A stretch of 64,000 bases of DNA, from NCBI RefSeq assembly GCF_014306625.1, contig NZ_JACRYL010000008.1, positions 194,208-258,207 on the forward strand, in the 5' to 3' direction. Numbering within the stretch: the first letter of the stretch is position 1; the number at the start of each line of letters is the position of its first letter. Of this stretch, positions 1 through 8,530 are shown one piece after another. The notes beneath the pieces are model-generated. The model saw only the letters and a program-made list of their open reading frames with translations. It was not told the origin of the DNA and did not search any database. The stretch comes from Pedobacter fastidiosus. GTDB taxonomy: Bacteria; Bacteroidota; Bacteroidia; Sphingobacteriales; Sphingobacteriaceae. Both the position numbers and the translations under genes were made by a program.

Positions 1-395
1 CCAAATGGATACTCTGCCGACATATTATCTTCAATTATTTCGAGCAGAAAGGTTTGCCTTAGCGGTTCAGGCAATAAAACCCCCGGATATTTCTGTACAC
101 TCCTTAGCACCCATTCTTTTCCCTTTAGATCTCGCAACCGAATGGAGTTGGACTGTTTGCCACCACCTTTCTGGATGGCCGTCAAACCCCCTGCAATTTC
201 GGATAGGTGGATAACGGGAAGTTTAACCGATTGTGCATAATCTTTTCGGTAGTTGTCTCCAAAAATTTTTCGATGAAATCTGCCAACGCTGTCATACTTT
301 GGCACCAACCTTAATTTAATGCTATCTGCCTTAGCCTGGCAGAAGCCATAACTAACCACCATGCATAAAACACAGGTGATTTGTATGCGTTGCAT
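1..395 (-). CDS. N-terminal part of a BamA/TamA-like outer-membrane protein (runs off left edge)
   Basis: The reverse strand is open from an ATG at 395 to the window edge (131 codons). It begins with a short hydrophobic signal peptide (MQRIQITCVLCMVVSYGF, then C-Q-A), so the product is exported. The next about 100 residues (motifs KLPVIHLSEIAGGL, KGGGKQSNSIRLRD, EWVLRSVQKYP, then DNMSAEYPF) resemble, from memory, the N-terminal region of large Bacteroidetes surface proteins with a C-terminal BamA/ShlB-type barrel, some of which also carry a metallophosphoesterase domain. The barrel itself lies outside the window. The gene follows the PycTM gene on the same strand after 50 bp. The reading frame and signal peptide are clear; the family is an inference. 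Confidence 0.6.
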   Translation of the reverse strand, partial: MQRIQITCVLCMVVSYGFCQAKADSIKLRLVPKYDSVGRFHRKIFGDNYRKDYAQSVKLPVIHLSEIAGGLTAIQKGGGKQSNSIRLRDLKGKEWVLRSVQKYPGVLLPEPLRQTFLLEIIEDNMSAEYPF

Positions 396-445
396 AATTA
401 ATTCTATTTTCCCGACTAGGCGTGTCCAAGCTGAGGTTCCAGCTC

Positions 446-1624
446 TTAACTTAAATTTGCATTCCATAACGTGGCGATTAAAAAAGAAAATATTGAGATA
501 ACCAATCCATAAATAAAGATGATGTAAGCAGTTCTGAGCAGGTGATATTTTTTTGCCAAAGCAACGCCCTGGCCATGTATATCATAAATTAAGTTGGTAT
601 AGAGCATATCTTTACTTTCCATAAGTCGAAGCATGGCAGTGCGATAATCTGCTCTGTTCACTTTGTAGAAATTACCGAAGAAAAGCAGATTGGCTTGGTT
701 TGCATCCAATTGAGCAGTGGTAAATATGCCGGAGAAAATATGCGGCCTCGTAGCTATTATCGCCAGCACCATAGTAGCAAGACTCATGGCAATCAGCATA
801 AAGGTTGGCCAGATTAAATAAGGCTGCTCTGAAAGTTTACGTAAAATTAGACTAACAACCGCTGAAAGGATAATGGCATTAACCGTGATTAGAATATGTG
901 CTTTATTATCTGCCATACTGCTCATTCGCTGGTTATTGGCAGAAGCAATTCTGAAAACTGTTTCTATTCCTTTCTCTGGAATGTTATTTTCTCCTTTTAA
1001 TAATTGAAGACTGGGCTGTTTTTCTTTCCAATCTGAGATTATTTTTTTAATTCGATTAATATTTTTTTGCAATTGCCTATTCAGAAGTAAATGCAAAAAT
1101 TCAGTTTGAAACCTAAATGCTGAAATCAGATCCCAGGTTTTTAGCAACCAATCTTTTTTATTTATTCTATTTTCTTGCAGGATATTATTTTGCTTGCGAA
1201 GCGCTTCATTGTCTTTGAAAAAGGACTTCCGCCCGAGATAATAAAAATCAAGATCCTCAAGAATCATTAAAAGAGAATCTTCTTTTCCCGGAGGTGTAGG
1301 TAATGCCTGAGAAAGAATATTTATCCGCTCCATCTGCGCTATACCGATGTTAAGTTCAGATAAAAAGGTCGTCAGGGATTTCGCACTATCCGAATGATCA
1401 TATTTTAGCTTTATTAAAAATGCCATTTCTCTAAGCCAGAGTGAGCTAATTAGAACAACATGATCGGCTTCCGATAAGACCTGATGCTTTGAGACCTTTT
1501 CAGCCGTTTTTACCTTTTCTTTTATATGTTGATAATTATGAAAGGGTAGTTCGCCACTATGAAATTCCATAAGGCTGTTTTTGACAAATTGCTTGATTGC
1601 TATAATTGGTGATGGCTTTCCCAT
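446..1624 (-). CDS. PycTM (DUF5706) membrane protein with a degenerate HD domain
   Basis: About 392 residues. The N-terminal half aligns by eye with the HD phosphohydrolase domain found in Bacteroidetes DUF5706 proteins: the first His motif is present (HNYQH), but the expected W-F-H-D-T is W-L-R-E-M, so the metal-binding HD pair is lost. The C-terminal half is the PycTM module: a helix with MADNKAHILITVNA, two close membrane segments, a soluble stretch containing NLLFFGNFYKV, and a last membrane segment near the end. PycTM is the membrane effector of Pycsar anti-phage systems, but it is also widespread without a cyclase, and none is seen here. I chose the ATG at 1624, where homology to HD proteins begins; the frame is open to an ATG at 1675. 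Confidence 0.75.
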   Translation of the reverse strand: MGKPSPIIAIKQFVKNSLMEFHSGELPFHNYQHIKEKVKTAEKVSKHQVLSEADHVVLISSLWLREMAFLIKLKYDHSDSAKSLTTFLSELNIGIAQMERINILSQALPTPPGKEDSLLMILEDLDFYYLGRKSFFKDNEALRKQNNILQENRINKKDWLLKTWDLISAFRFQTEFLHLLLNRQLQKNINRIKKIISDWKEKQPSLQLLKGENNIPEKGIETVFRIASANNQRMSSMADNKAHILITVNAIILSAVVSLILRKLSEQPYLIWPTFMLIAMSLATMVLAIIATRPHIFSGIFTTAQLDANQANLLFFGNFYKVNRADYRTAMLRLMESKDMLYTNLIYDIHGQGVALAKKYHLLRTAYIIFIYGLVISIFSFLIATLWNANLS

Positions 1625-1918
1625 TGATTTTAGATTGATTATTCTGAGGAGAGGCCAAAACCACACCAACACCATAAACCACTGTAAATCAAAGCAATAA
1701 ACCTATACCACGAGGTTTAATCTGCGAAATATCGTTATTCAACGAAAAACGCTTTAATTTTTTTTACCAGATGAAAAAAATATAACGATATCCAGCAATC
1801 CAGGCTGTGACTTTGGCGAAATAACGCAGGTCAAAAAAGCATCAAAAAATACAACAAACTGTTTTACAGGTAATTAACACAAAGGCGTATTAATTGTATT
1901 GATAACAGAAAAAAAAAT

Positions 1919-2452
1919 ATGACAAACCATTGGAAAATTGATCCTTCGCATAGCGAAGTAGAATTTAAGGTAAAACACCTTATGATTACAACCATTACAG
2001 GACACTTTGGAACCTATAAGTTGGATGTTACAACGAATGATGACGATTTTACAAGTGCAACTGAAATCGATTTTACTATTAATGTGAATTCGATCAACAC
2101 GAAAAATCAACAACGCGATGAGCATTTAAAATCTGCAGAATTCTTTGACATCGAGCACTACCCAGAAATTACACTAAGGGGTGGCAGATTAGAAAAGAAA
2201 AATGATTTATATATACTTCTTGGCGAACTCACGATTAAAGGTATAAGCAGAGAAATAACGTTTGAGGTAGAATTTGGTGGACAAATTACGGATCCGTATG
2301 GTCAGCAAAAGGCAGGTTTCACAATTATAGGTGCAATAAGCCGCAAGGAATTCGGCCTGATATGGAACGCCATAACAGAGGCTGGTCAGGTTGTCGTTGG
2401 TGATCTAATCCGTATCAATTGCAACATTCAATTGATCAAAACTGAGTTCTAA
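1919..2452 (+). CDS. YceI family protein
   Basis: A 177-residue protein with the whole YceI pattern: W-x-I-D-x-x-H-S near residue 5, the repeated strands of a lipocalin-like barrel, the R-D-x-H-L-x-x-x-x-F-F-D motif around residues 67-77, and L-T-I-K-G-I-S-R-E near residue 105. YceI proteins bind polyisoprenoid-type lipids in a hydrophobic cavity and are often induced by stress. No signal peptide is visible, so a cytoplasmic form is likely, unlike periplasmic E. coli YceI. The leader is A-rich (a run of eight A before the ATG) with no Shine-Dalgarno sequence. DoxX follows after 129 bp on the same strand. Confidence 0.88.
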   Translation: MTNHWKIDPSHSEVEFKVKHLMITTITGHFGTYKLDVTTNDDDFTSATEIDFTINVNSINTKNQQRDEHLKSAEFFDIEHYPEITLRGGRLEKKNDLYILLGELTIKGISREITFEVEFGGQITDPYGQQKAGFTIIGAISRKEFGLIWNAITEAGQVVVGDLIRINCNIQLIKTEF

Positions 2453-2581
2453 ACTGCAAATAAAATGAAACGCATTATCCACTCTATTATAGCTTATTGG
2501 ATTTCAAGAAAATTCAAAAAACTTTAATAGAATCAATTTAAAGATAATTATTGTGGTTGAATGTAATTAAACAATAGCGTA

Positions 2582-3016
2582 ATGAGCTTATTTAAAATCT
2601 TATCATTTCGTGGCACCAGCAAAAGAACAATGGATTTTTGCATGCTGTTTTATAGGATAGCTATATCACTGGAGCTAATTATTGTACACGGACTTAAAAA
2701 AATTGGAATTGGGGGCGTTGCGGAAGTCGTGCCCAATCCGTTTGGCATTCCACAGAACCTAAATGAAATCCTTGCAATAACAGCCAATCTTCTTTTGCCT
2801 CAATTGATTATAATAGGATTGTTTACAAGATTTGCCACTTTACCAATTCTTGCAGTTACATTAACAGGTTATTTTGTTGTGCATGGAAACGATCCCTTAA
2901 TTGTGAGGGATGTTCCATTTATGTTCAGCTTAGGCTATTTATTGATTGCAGTTGTTGGGCCCGGAAGATTTTCGCTGGATCATTATTTCTTTCGTAGCGT
3001 ATCTAATAAACTATAA
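2582..3016 (+). CDS. DoxX family membrane protein
   Basis: A 144-residue protein with four hydrophobic segments (about residues 20-38, 58-78, 80-100 and 112-130). The DoxX signature is seen as R-I-A-I-S-L-E-L-I-I-V-H-G-L-K-K-I-G in the first segment and a G-L-F-T-R-F-A-T turn between segments two and three. Family members are linked to thiosulfate/redox reactions and quinone pools, but this subgroup has no firm assignment. Codons 21-22 onward look typical and the ATG at 2582 is the only sensible start. It follows yceI on the same strand; YceI and DoxX neighbours are common in Bacteroidetes and may be co-transcribed. Confidence 0.82.
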   Translation: MSLFKILSFRGTSKRTMDFCMLFYRIAISLELIIVHGLKKIGIGGVAEVVPNPFGIPQNLNEILAITANLLLPQLIIIGLFTRFATLPILAVTLTGYFVVHGNDPLIVRDVPFMFSLGYLLIAVVGPGRFSLDHYFFRSVSNKL

Positions 3017-3114
3017 GTTTATTTTAAAAATGTGCTGTCTATTTTGCATTCATTTCTTCCAGACATCATTCGTTCAAAATTATTTCAAATTTTGAAGTTA
3101 TCTGATATCGAGTA

Positions 3115-3558
3115 CTACATTGTGAAATAATCAGCAACTTTCACCAATTCCTGCAAATCAGGCAAGAAAAAGTTCGAAATTTGTCCAGTAACGGCTACCA
3201 TAGTAGGCAAATCAAAATTATCCTTTGATTTGCCTTTTTTTTTGCCCTCAAAAACCCCTTTTAAACTACCTAGAACGCGGATTGCCTCATTTAGCCGAAC
3301 AGTTCGATGTAACTCTCCGTCAAAAGTCCAATTTTCGGGATAGATCGAACTGATTAAACGCCTTTTCCCTTCAGAATCTGCATTTAAATAGGTTTTAGGC
3401 AGATTTGTTAGCATTCCAGTCGCTTTTGCAACTATTGGCTCTAAATTCAAATTTCCACGGGAAATCTCGAGCAGTTTTCCCTCAAGAATCGTAATGCTTC
3501 TTTCGCATTCAATCTTAATTTTACGGTATTCAAAATCAAGAATTACATCTTGCAACAT
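3115..3558 (-). pseudogene. C-terminal remnant of a large serine recombinase
   Basis: The open frame (147 residues) matches, from memory, the C-terminal tail of Bacteroidetes serine recombinases: a coiled-coil stretch (E-R-S-I-T-I-L-E-G-K-L-L-E-I), then N-A-D-S-E-G-K-R-R-L-I-S-S-I-Y-P-E, F-D-G, and R-T-V-R-L-N-E-A-I. The catalytic Ser domain and the DNA-binding recombinase domain are missing. Upstream of the ATG the same frame continues as K-R-I-F-A-R-D-K-M before hitting a stop, so the gene is cut rather than naturally small. A shorter piece of the same tail lies at 62955-63018 in the same orientation. This is probably a dead relic of a mobile element. Confidence 0.7.
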
Positions 3559-3778
3559 CTTGTCCCTTGCAAATATTCGTTTTTATGAGGCTGATTTTGA
3601 AAGGCATCCAAGAAATAGAGATTTCCAATACTATCTATCCAGAACCTAATAATCATTTATTAAGTGTATTTTGGAAAAACCAGTTTTATTGATTTATTTA
3701 CGACAGAAAAACACCACAATTTAAAGCAATATTTTAAACAGGGTAACTGCTTAAGCATTAACATTCCTTTATTAGATT

Positions 3779-4153
3779 TTACCGGATTTTTCCAGTCTGC
3801 AGATCTACCCTATTTACGAAGTCAACGATATCGAATGGCTTTTTGATAAAATCCTCCGCTGAACAGTTATAATTCGCATCAGTTGTTGAATAATTTGCGC
3901 TCATCATCAGCACGGGTATATGCATGGTTTCGGGCAGGGATTTTAATACTTTGCATACCTCTATACCATTTCCATCCGGCAGCATTACATCGAGTACAAA
4001 GGCATTGGCTTGCCTAGTTAGTGCACCGTTCATAAAATCACATACATTGGCGTAACTGAATACCTCATATTGTTCCGATTCAAGAAGAAATTCAACGATT
4101 TCTCGTATATCATTATTATCTTCAAGTACACATATTCTCATCCTCAAATCCAT
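3779..4153 (-). CDS. Single-domain response regulator (receiver only)
   Basis: A 124-residue CheY-like receiver without an output domain. The acidic pair is E-D-N near residues 11-13, the phospho-acceptor Asp is in L-D-V-M-L-P-D-G-N-G (about residue 55), the switch residue is Ser in L-M-M-S-A-N, and the conserved Lys is in I-K-K-P-F-D. A second ATG four codons in (M-R-I-C-V-L) may be the true start. Such proteins pass phosphate between kinases or act by protein contact. No kinase is adjacent; the nearest in the window is the CheB-CheR-kinase at 10826, so the partner is unknown. Confidence 0.85.
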   Translation of the reverse strand: MDLRMRICVLEDNNDIREIVEFLLESEQYEVFSYANVCDFMNGALTRQANAFVLDVMLPDGNGIEVCKVLKSLPETMHIPVLMMSANYSTTDANYNCSAEDFIKKPFDIVDFVNRVDLQTGKIR

Positions 4154-4292
4154 TTTAAGGCTTACCCATTAAACTTATAAGTATTTATAATCAACTCCAT
4201 TTATCGCGGAAACGTTTGCGAACTTATCATAAGATTCAAAACAATTAACACTCCTCAGAAATATATCAATTAACTGACATTCCGATAACTAT

Positions 4293-4670
4293 CTAATCCC
4301 TGGGATCATATTTTACTCCCGGAGTTAGCCAGAACAACAACATCACCCTGGAATATCTAAAATTAAACGGTGCGAGTAATAGAACAGCTATGGTAAGCAC
4401 GGCAATATATAGCCAGAAAGAACTCAGATCGCCCGTGATCATGTAGGTCAATATACAGGCAAAGAGCAATTCGATAACGTTCATTCCGTAACTGACGTAC
4501 ATCGCCCCGTAAAAACATCCTGGCTCACGCTCAAACCTGTAATGGCAGACCGGGCAGTACTCATTCATGTGCTGAAAGTGAAACCCATACATATTGTTTT
4601 AAAACATATTGCCCAGCCTGCACCTTGGGCATTTGGCGTGTATAAAAGCAAAGGTTTGTGATACGTTCAT
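4293..4670 (-). pseudogene. DUF983 membrane protein interrupted by an in-frame stop
   Basis: DUF983 proteins start with a zinc-ribbon-like C-x-x-C pair followed by a second pair and two membrane helices. Here the first part reads MNVSQTFAFIHAKCPRCRLG then N-M-F from an ATG at 4670, followed by a TAA at 4599-4601. The frame then continues without a shift as N-N-M-Y-G-F-H-F-Q-H-M-N-E-Y-C-P-V-C through F-E-R-E-P-G and two hydrophobic helices to 4293. One base change (for example TCA to TAA) explains the break. An internal ATG at 4592 could make a 99-residue product lacking the first Cys pair, so a shortened functional form or a sequencing error are alternatives. Confidence 0.75.
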
Positions 4671-4796
4671 AGAAATAAAATCAAAGTATGCCTAAAAAAA
4701 AAGATAGTTGAAGAGCTGTAGGACTGTAAACAGGGAATGGAAGATAAATCCTGATTTCGTTATCAAAAATCATCTCCATTCCAATTAAAAAATAAC

Positions 4797-6038
4797 TTAT
4801 GTCGTTGCTAGTTCAAGCTTGAGATTATCATCAAGTTTCGAAAGAAATTCCTCGGTATAAAGATAATCTTTGCCATGCTCAACTGCGTTTCCATGAATAC
4901 ATACCGCAAGATCCTTGGTCATACTGCCTGACTTTACCGTTTCTATACAGACTTTTTCCAGTGCTTGGCAAAAATCTATAAGCTGCTGGTTCCCGTCAAG
5001 CTTCCCGCGGAACTCCAGTCCCCTGGTCCATGCAAAAATTGATGCAATGGGATTGGTCGAGGTGGGCCTGCCAGCCTCGTGTTCCCGAAAGTGCCTGGTA
5101 ACTGTTCCATGTGCTGCTTCAGCTTCCATGACCTTTCCGTCTGGAGTAATCAGAACTGATGTCATAAGTCCCAGAGATCCAAAGCCCTGTGCAACGATAT
5201 CCGACTGCACATCTCCATCATAATTCTTGCATGCCCATACAAAGTTTCCGTTCCATTTTAGTGCAGAGGCAACCATATCGTCAATCAGACGGTGCTCATA
5301 TGTAATCCCTAATTCAGTAAAAGCACCCTTAAATTCTTTTTCAAAGACTTCCTGAAAGATATATTTAAAACGCCCGTCGTATTTTTTTAGGATGGTGTTT
5401 TTTGTAGATAGGTAGAGTGGCCATTTTTTTGCAATGGCCTGATTAAAACATGCCCGGGCAAAGCCATATATACTCTCGTCGGTATTGTACATCGCCATTG
5501 CAACGCCGTTCCCTTTAAAGTTATACACCTCGTAGCTTTCCTCCCCTTGCCCGTCATCGGGTTTAAAAGTTATAGTCAGCTTTCCGCTGCCCTTTGTACG
5601 GAAATCCGTAGCCCGGTACTGATCACCAAAGGCATGCCTTCCGATACAGATGGGGCTCGTCCAGTTGGAAACCAGTCTTGGAATGTTCTCGATAACAATT
5701 GGCTCGCGAAAAACAGTACCGTCCAGAATATTTCGAATCGTACCATTTGGGGACCTCCACATTTCCTTAAGCTTGAATTCTTCCACACGCTGTTCATCTG
5801 GCGTGATTGTGGCGCACTTGATTCCTACACCATATTTCTTAATGGCCTCGGATGCATCTATAGTCACCTGGTCACCGGTCATATCTCGGTGCTCAATCCC
5901 AAGGTCAAAATATTTAATATCAAGATCCAGATAAGGAATTATGAGCCTATCCTTTATAAACCTCCATATAACACGGGTCATTTCATCACCATCCAGCTCA
6001 ACTATCGGTGATGTTACCTTGATTTTTTTAATTTCCAT
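4797..6038 (-). CDS. icd: NADP-dependent isocitrate dehydrogenase
   Basis: 413 residues, dimeric eukaryote-like type II IDH, which oxidatively decarboxylates isocitrate to 2-oxoglutarate in the TCA cycle and yields NADPH. Visible landmarks are [13 protein letters not shown] at the N-terminus, the substrate loop [17 protein letters not shown], the metal-binding D-D-M-V-A region and [11 protein letters not shown] chose the ATG at 6038 (M-E-I-K-K-I-K-V), the usual start for the family; the frame is open 14 codons further. It lies 96 bp downstream of the Crp/Fnr gene on the same strand. No FNR-type box is seen directly upstream. Confidence 0.97.
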   Translation of the reverse strand: MEIKKIKVTSPIVELDGDEMTRVIWRFIKDRLIIPYLDLDIKYFDLGIEHRDMTGDQVTIDASEAIKKYGVGIKCATITPDEQRVEEFKLKEMWRSPNGTIRNILDGTVFREPIVIENIPRLVSNWTSPICIGRHAFGDQYRATDFRTKGSGKLTITFKPDDGQGEESYEVYNFKGNGVAMAMYNTDESIYGFARACFNQAIAKKWPLYLSTKNTILKKYDGRFKYIFQEVFEKEFKGAFTELGITYEHRLIDDMVASALKWNGNFVWACKNYDGDVQSDIVAQGFGSLGLMTSVLITPDGKVMEAEAAHGTVTRHFREHEAGRPTSTNPIASIFAWTRGLEFRGKLDGNQQLIDFCQALEKVCIETVKSGSMTKDLAVCIHGNAVEHGKDYLYTEEFLSKLDDNLKLELATT

Positions 6039-6134
6039 AATGATATTTTTTTGGCGGAGAAATAAATTTTTCCCCATCAACAGAATCGATCGGACCTTAA
6101 TTAGTACCCAGGCCCGTGAAGTATGGAAGCAGTT

Positions 6135-6842
6135 TTAGCGGTAATTTGATCTGATAATCAGTTTTTCAATATTCTTGATCCAGATTTTCCTACCCTCGGT
6201 ATAGATGATATCCTCAGACTTTAATTCTTTCAGTAGCCGGATTACATTTTCTTTCGCCAGCCCTGCAAGGTTGGCGAGATCATTTCTGGAGATGTTGATG
6301 AGGATCTCACCCTGCTCATTAAGATCCTGTTTATATTTTTCCCTGAGAAAAATTAGTGCTATTGCAAGCCTTTCAATCGCCGAGCGCTGCGAAAAAACAG
6401 AGATGCTGTTCGCCAGCACGGTAAACTCGTGGCTGAGCGCCTTTAACATCCGTGAGGTGAGCAGTGGCGAGTTTCCCAAAACCTGAAGAAAATCCTCTTT
6501 GGGTATGAAGCTCAATATACTCTCCTCTATTGCCGCCGCAGAATCCGGGTAGCGCTCTTCCGAAAGTACTGCGTGGTAACCGATAAACTCGCCCTGGTTT
6601 GCCACATAGATAATCTGTTCCCTACCAAGGTGGTCAACCTTGTATTTTTTTATCTTGCCCTTATGGATGAAATATATTCCCGAGGGCACGACTCCTTCCC
6701 TGAAGATGACCTCTCCCATCGTATATTTCTGGGCAGGCTGATCGGAGATCAGAAATTTATATTCCTCCTCGGTCAGCACATTCAATATGGAGTGTGTACT
6801 AAAATTCCATTTATCGATGGGAAAAATTCCGGATAGGCTCAT
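6135..6842 (-). CDS. Crp/Fnr family transcriptional regulator
   Basis: 235 residues: a cyclic-nucleotide-binding-like beta-roll (about residues 35-125), a dimerisation helix (130-160) and a winged helix (170-225). There are no N-terminal cysteines for an Fe-S cluster, so it is not an FNR-type oxygen sensor, and the beta-roll lacks the R-x-S pair typical of cAMP binding. The recognition helix reads K-E-N-V-I-R (E198, I201, R202): Glu and Arg of the FNR E-x-x-S-R pattern are kept but Ser is Ile. It may compete for, or diverge from, the TGAT-N4-ATCA sites found in this window. It lies next to icd and the methyltransferase pair; its ligand is unknown. Confidence 0.9.
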   Translation of the reverse strand: MSLSGIFPIDKWNFSTHSILNVLTEEEYKFLISDQPAQKYTMGEVIFREGVVPSGIYFIHKGKIKKYKVDHLGREQIIYVANQGEFIGYHAVLSEERYPDSAAAIEESILSFIPKEDFLQVLGNSPLLTSRMLKALSHEFTVLANSISVFSQRSAIERLAIALIFLREKYKQDLNEQGEILINISRNDLANLAGLAKENVIRLLKELKSEDIIYTEGRKIWIKNIEKLIIRSNYR

Positions 6843-6923
6843 TTATAAAGGTACAACTTATATCATGCGTAAACGCCTTGCTCTACACTCATCAGCAATT
6901 ACCTCAATATGCGGTGTGCTCAA

Positions 6924-7502
6924 CTAGTCCTTTTTGTACATTTTTAGTTCTGGGTGGTAAAATTCCTCAGCAATCTTAAAAGACGGCGGAATCTGTGCAG
7001 GCTTGGTATAATAGGTAACCAGTCTGCAACCTGAGGGCTGTTCATCAAGTTTCCTGTAAAGCAACTGGGTATAAAAACGATAGAGGTCACAGTTTCTGTT
7101 TACCGTTGAATCAATCCCTGCAAGGGTATTTAGATTCTCATAAAATGAATTAAAAAAGTAAAGGCTCCTGTATTCCCTGAAATCTATATCTGTTATGTTG
7201 CCGCTTATAAAATCGACATTGGAGAGATGAAGGCGTTTTTTGGTATCGTTTGCATGTTTTATAAGCGACGGTCTCTGATCAATTCCATAGAATCGCGTAT
7301 CTGGATGAAAAAAGGCCGAGGTCAGGCAAAATTTACCTACCCCGCAACCGATATCCATCACCTTATGTCCAGGGCAGGAAAGGAATTCGGAGGCCTTTCT
7401 GGCAACATCAATCGGTGTCCAGTGGACCGAGGATAGCTGCTGAATATGATCCGGATACAGGTAATCAAAATGGATATCGTGATCGAAATAGGTATTTATC
7501 AT
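6924..7502 (-). CDS. Class I SAM-dependent methyltransferase, copy A
   Basis: About 192 residues from the ATG at 7502 (M-I-N-T-Y-F-D-H-D). The SAM-binding motif I is clear (V-M-D-I-G-C-G-V-G-K-F-C), followed by the acidic end of strand two (F-Y-G-I-D-Q-R) and the motif N-V-D-F-I-S-G-N-I-T-D-I-D-F. It is a paralogue of the next gene upstream (7541-8122), sharing W-T-P-(I/L)-x-V-A, F-L-(S/A)-x-P-G and the Y-x-Y-T-Q or F-Y-T-Q-L segment near the C-terminus. The substrate is unknown. The ORF is open 14 codons upstream into the end of its partner, but the paralogue alignment supports 7502. The pair is separated by 38 bp and probably co-transcribed. Confidence 0.8.
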   Translation of the reverse strand: MINTYFDHDIHFDYLYPDHIQQLSSVHWTPIDVARKASEFLSCPGHKVMDIGCGVGKFCLTSAFFHPDTRFYGIDQRPSLIKHANDTKKRLHLSNVDFISGNITDIDFREYRSLYFFNSFYENLNTLAGIDSTVNRNCDLYRFYTQLLYRKLDEQPSGCRLVTYYTKPAQIPPSFKIAEEFYHPELKMYKKD

Positions 7503-7540
7503 TTTTTTGATTTCAATTATTATTAATAGATTAAAGTCTC

Positions 7541-8122
7541 TCAAGTGATCTTGATGTACATCTTGAGAAGATTGTTGATTGCGCTACCGACCAAGCTAAA
7601 GTTTTCGGAAACCTCCCTTCCGGAACTCTGGTAGGTCACTATTTTTGTGCCTATCGGCATACGGTCCAGATTTGCCCTCAGGTATTGGGTATAGTAGCTA
7701 TATAGTGCAATGGAAGTTTCCACAGAATCGTCGATCCTGTTTACAAAATCAATGTTTTCAAAAAAAGAGTTATAAAAATAAAAATGATCAAAAGCTCTGA
7801 AATTTATCTGGGTGATGTTGGCGTGTATAAATTCAAGGTTTTCAAGCTTCAGAAGGTTTTTTGCATCGTTCGCATAATAAACAAGTCTGGTCCGCTGCTC
7901 CACACCAAAGAACATGGTTTGCGGATATTGCTGGGCACCAATGAGACAAAACTTCCCGATACCGCTTCCTATATCCAGAATATTTGAGCCTGGGGAAGCA
8001 AGGAAGGCTGCAGATTGAATGGCAACAGCTAAAGGAGTCCATTGCTTTTTGGACATCAGCTGAAGCTGCTTGGGATATAGCCAATCAAAGGCCTGGTCGT
8101 TATCGAAAATCTTATTAATCAT
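7541..8122 (-). CDS. Class I SAM-dependent methyltransferase, copy B
   Basis: 193 residues, paralogue of the downstream gene at 6924-7502. Motif I is I-L-D-I-G-S-G-I-G-K-F-C, strand-two acidic residue in F-G-V-E-Q-R, then L-E-F-I-H-A-N-I-T-Q-I-N-F, F-Y-N-S-F-F-E-N and Y-S-Y-Y-T-Q-Y-L. The common start M-I-N-K-I-F-D-N-D fixes the ATG at 8122. A Rossmann methyltransferase fold is certain; the target (small molecule, lipid or protein) cannot be read. The short divergence between copies suggests a local duplication with partition of substrate. It is followed directly by copy A and preceded by two unknown genes on the same strand. Confidence 0.82.
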   Translation of the reverse strand: MINKIFDNDQAFDWLYPKQLQLMSKKQWTPLAVAIQSAAFLASPGSNILDIGSGIGKFCLIGAQQYPQTMFFGVEQRTRLVYYANDAKNLLKLENLEFIHANITQINFRAFDHFYFYNSFFENIDFVNRIDDSVETSIALYSYYTQYLRANLDRMPIGTKIVTYQSSGREVSENFSLVGSAINNLLKMYIKIT

Positions 8123-8219
8123 GTTGATCCCTTATGTGAGGTTATTGCCTGTGTAATGGAACAAAAAAATATATTCCTTTTTCTTTATGTATAAAACCCC
8201 CTTAACCTGCCTAGCATAA

Positions 8220-8462
8220 TCAGGTTTTCTTAAGCCATCGCTGAGCGATAATGTGCGTCAACTTGTCTAGGAGCCCAGCCTCAATCTGTATATTTCCTTT
8301 GATGATCTGCTGTGACCATACATTATCCTCTCCGAGAACAAGGCTATAGTTTCTGCCCTCCAGGAGTATTTCAACCGAGGTAATCTTCTCCTGCAGGAAG
8401 GAGATAACATAGAACATATATACTTTAAAATTATATGTTACCGATAAGGGAATCCCATTCAT
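8220..8462 (-). CDS. Small hypothetical protein
   Basis: 80 residues, not recognised. The sequence shows alternating hydrophobic strands (V-Y-M-F-Y-V-I-S-F-L, V-E-I-L-L-E-G-R-N-Y-S-L-V-L) ending in an amphipathic helix (L-L-D-K-L-T-H-I-I-A-Q-R-W-L-K-K), so it is probably a small folded cytoplasmic protein. No signal peptide or membrane segment. It lies between the methyltransferase pair and another unknown gene on the same strand, 68 bp downstream of the latter. Base composition is like its neighbours. Coding status is supported by reading direction and spacing only. Confidence 0.5.
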   Translation of the reverse strand: MNGIPLSVTYNFKVYMFYVISFLQEKITSVEILLEGRNYSLVLGEDNVWSQQIIKGNIQIEAGLLDKLTHIIAQRWLKKT

Positions 8463-8530
8463 CTGATTTCATTTTAAGACATGAACTTTCCAGGTTCACT
8501 TTTTCAAAAGGCCCACATTCTTGGAGTTCT

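Noticed and set aside
5..214. ORF of 69 residues on the + strand at the left edge
   Set aside because: It is antisense to the exported OMP-like reading frame (1-395, minus), which has a signal peptide and family-like motifs.
1676..1918. 243-bp gap between the PycTM gene and yceI
   Set aside because: Contains the divergent promoters presumably, but no box, hairpin or small gene that I can support.
3664..3846. 60-residue ORF on the + strand
   Set aside because: It overlaps the end of the receiver gene on the other strand and shows no protein-like features or promoter.
4915..6011. Several ORFs antisense to icd
   Set aside because: They are shadows of the clearly conserved isocitrate dehydrogenase frame.
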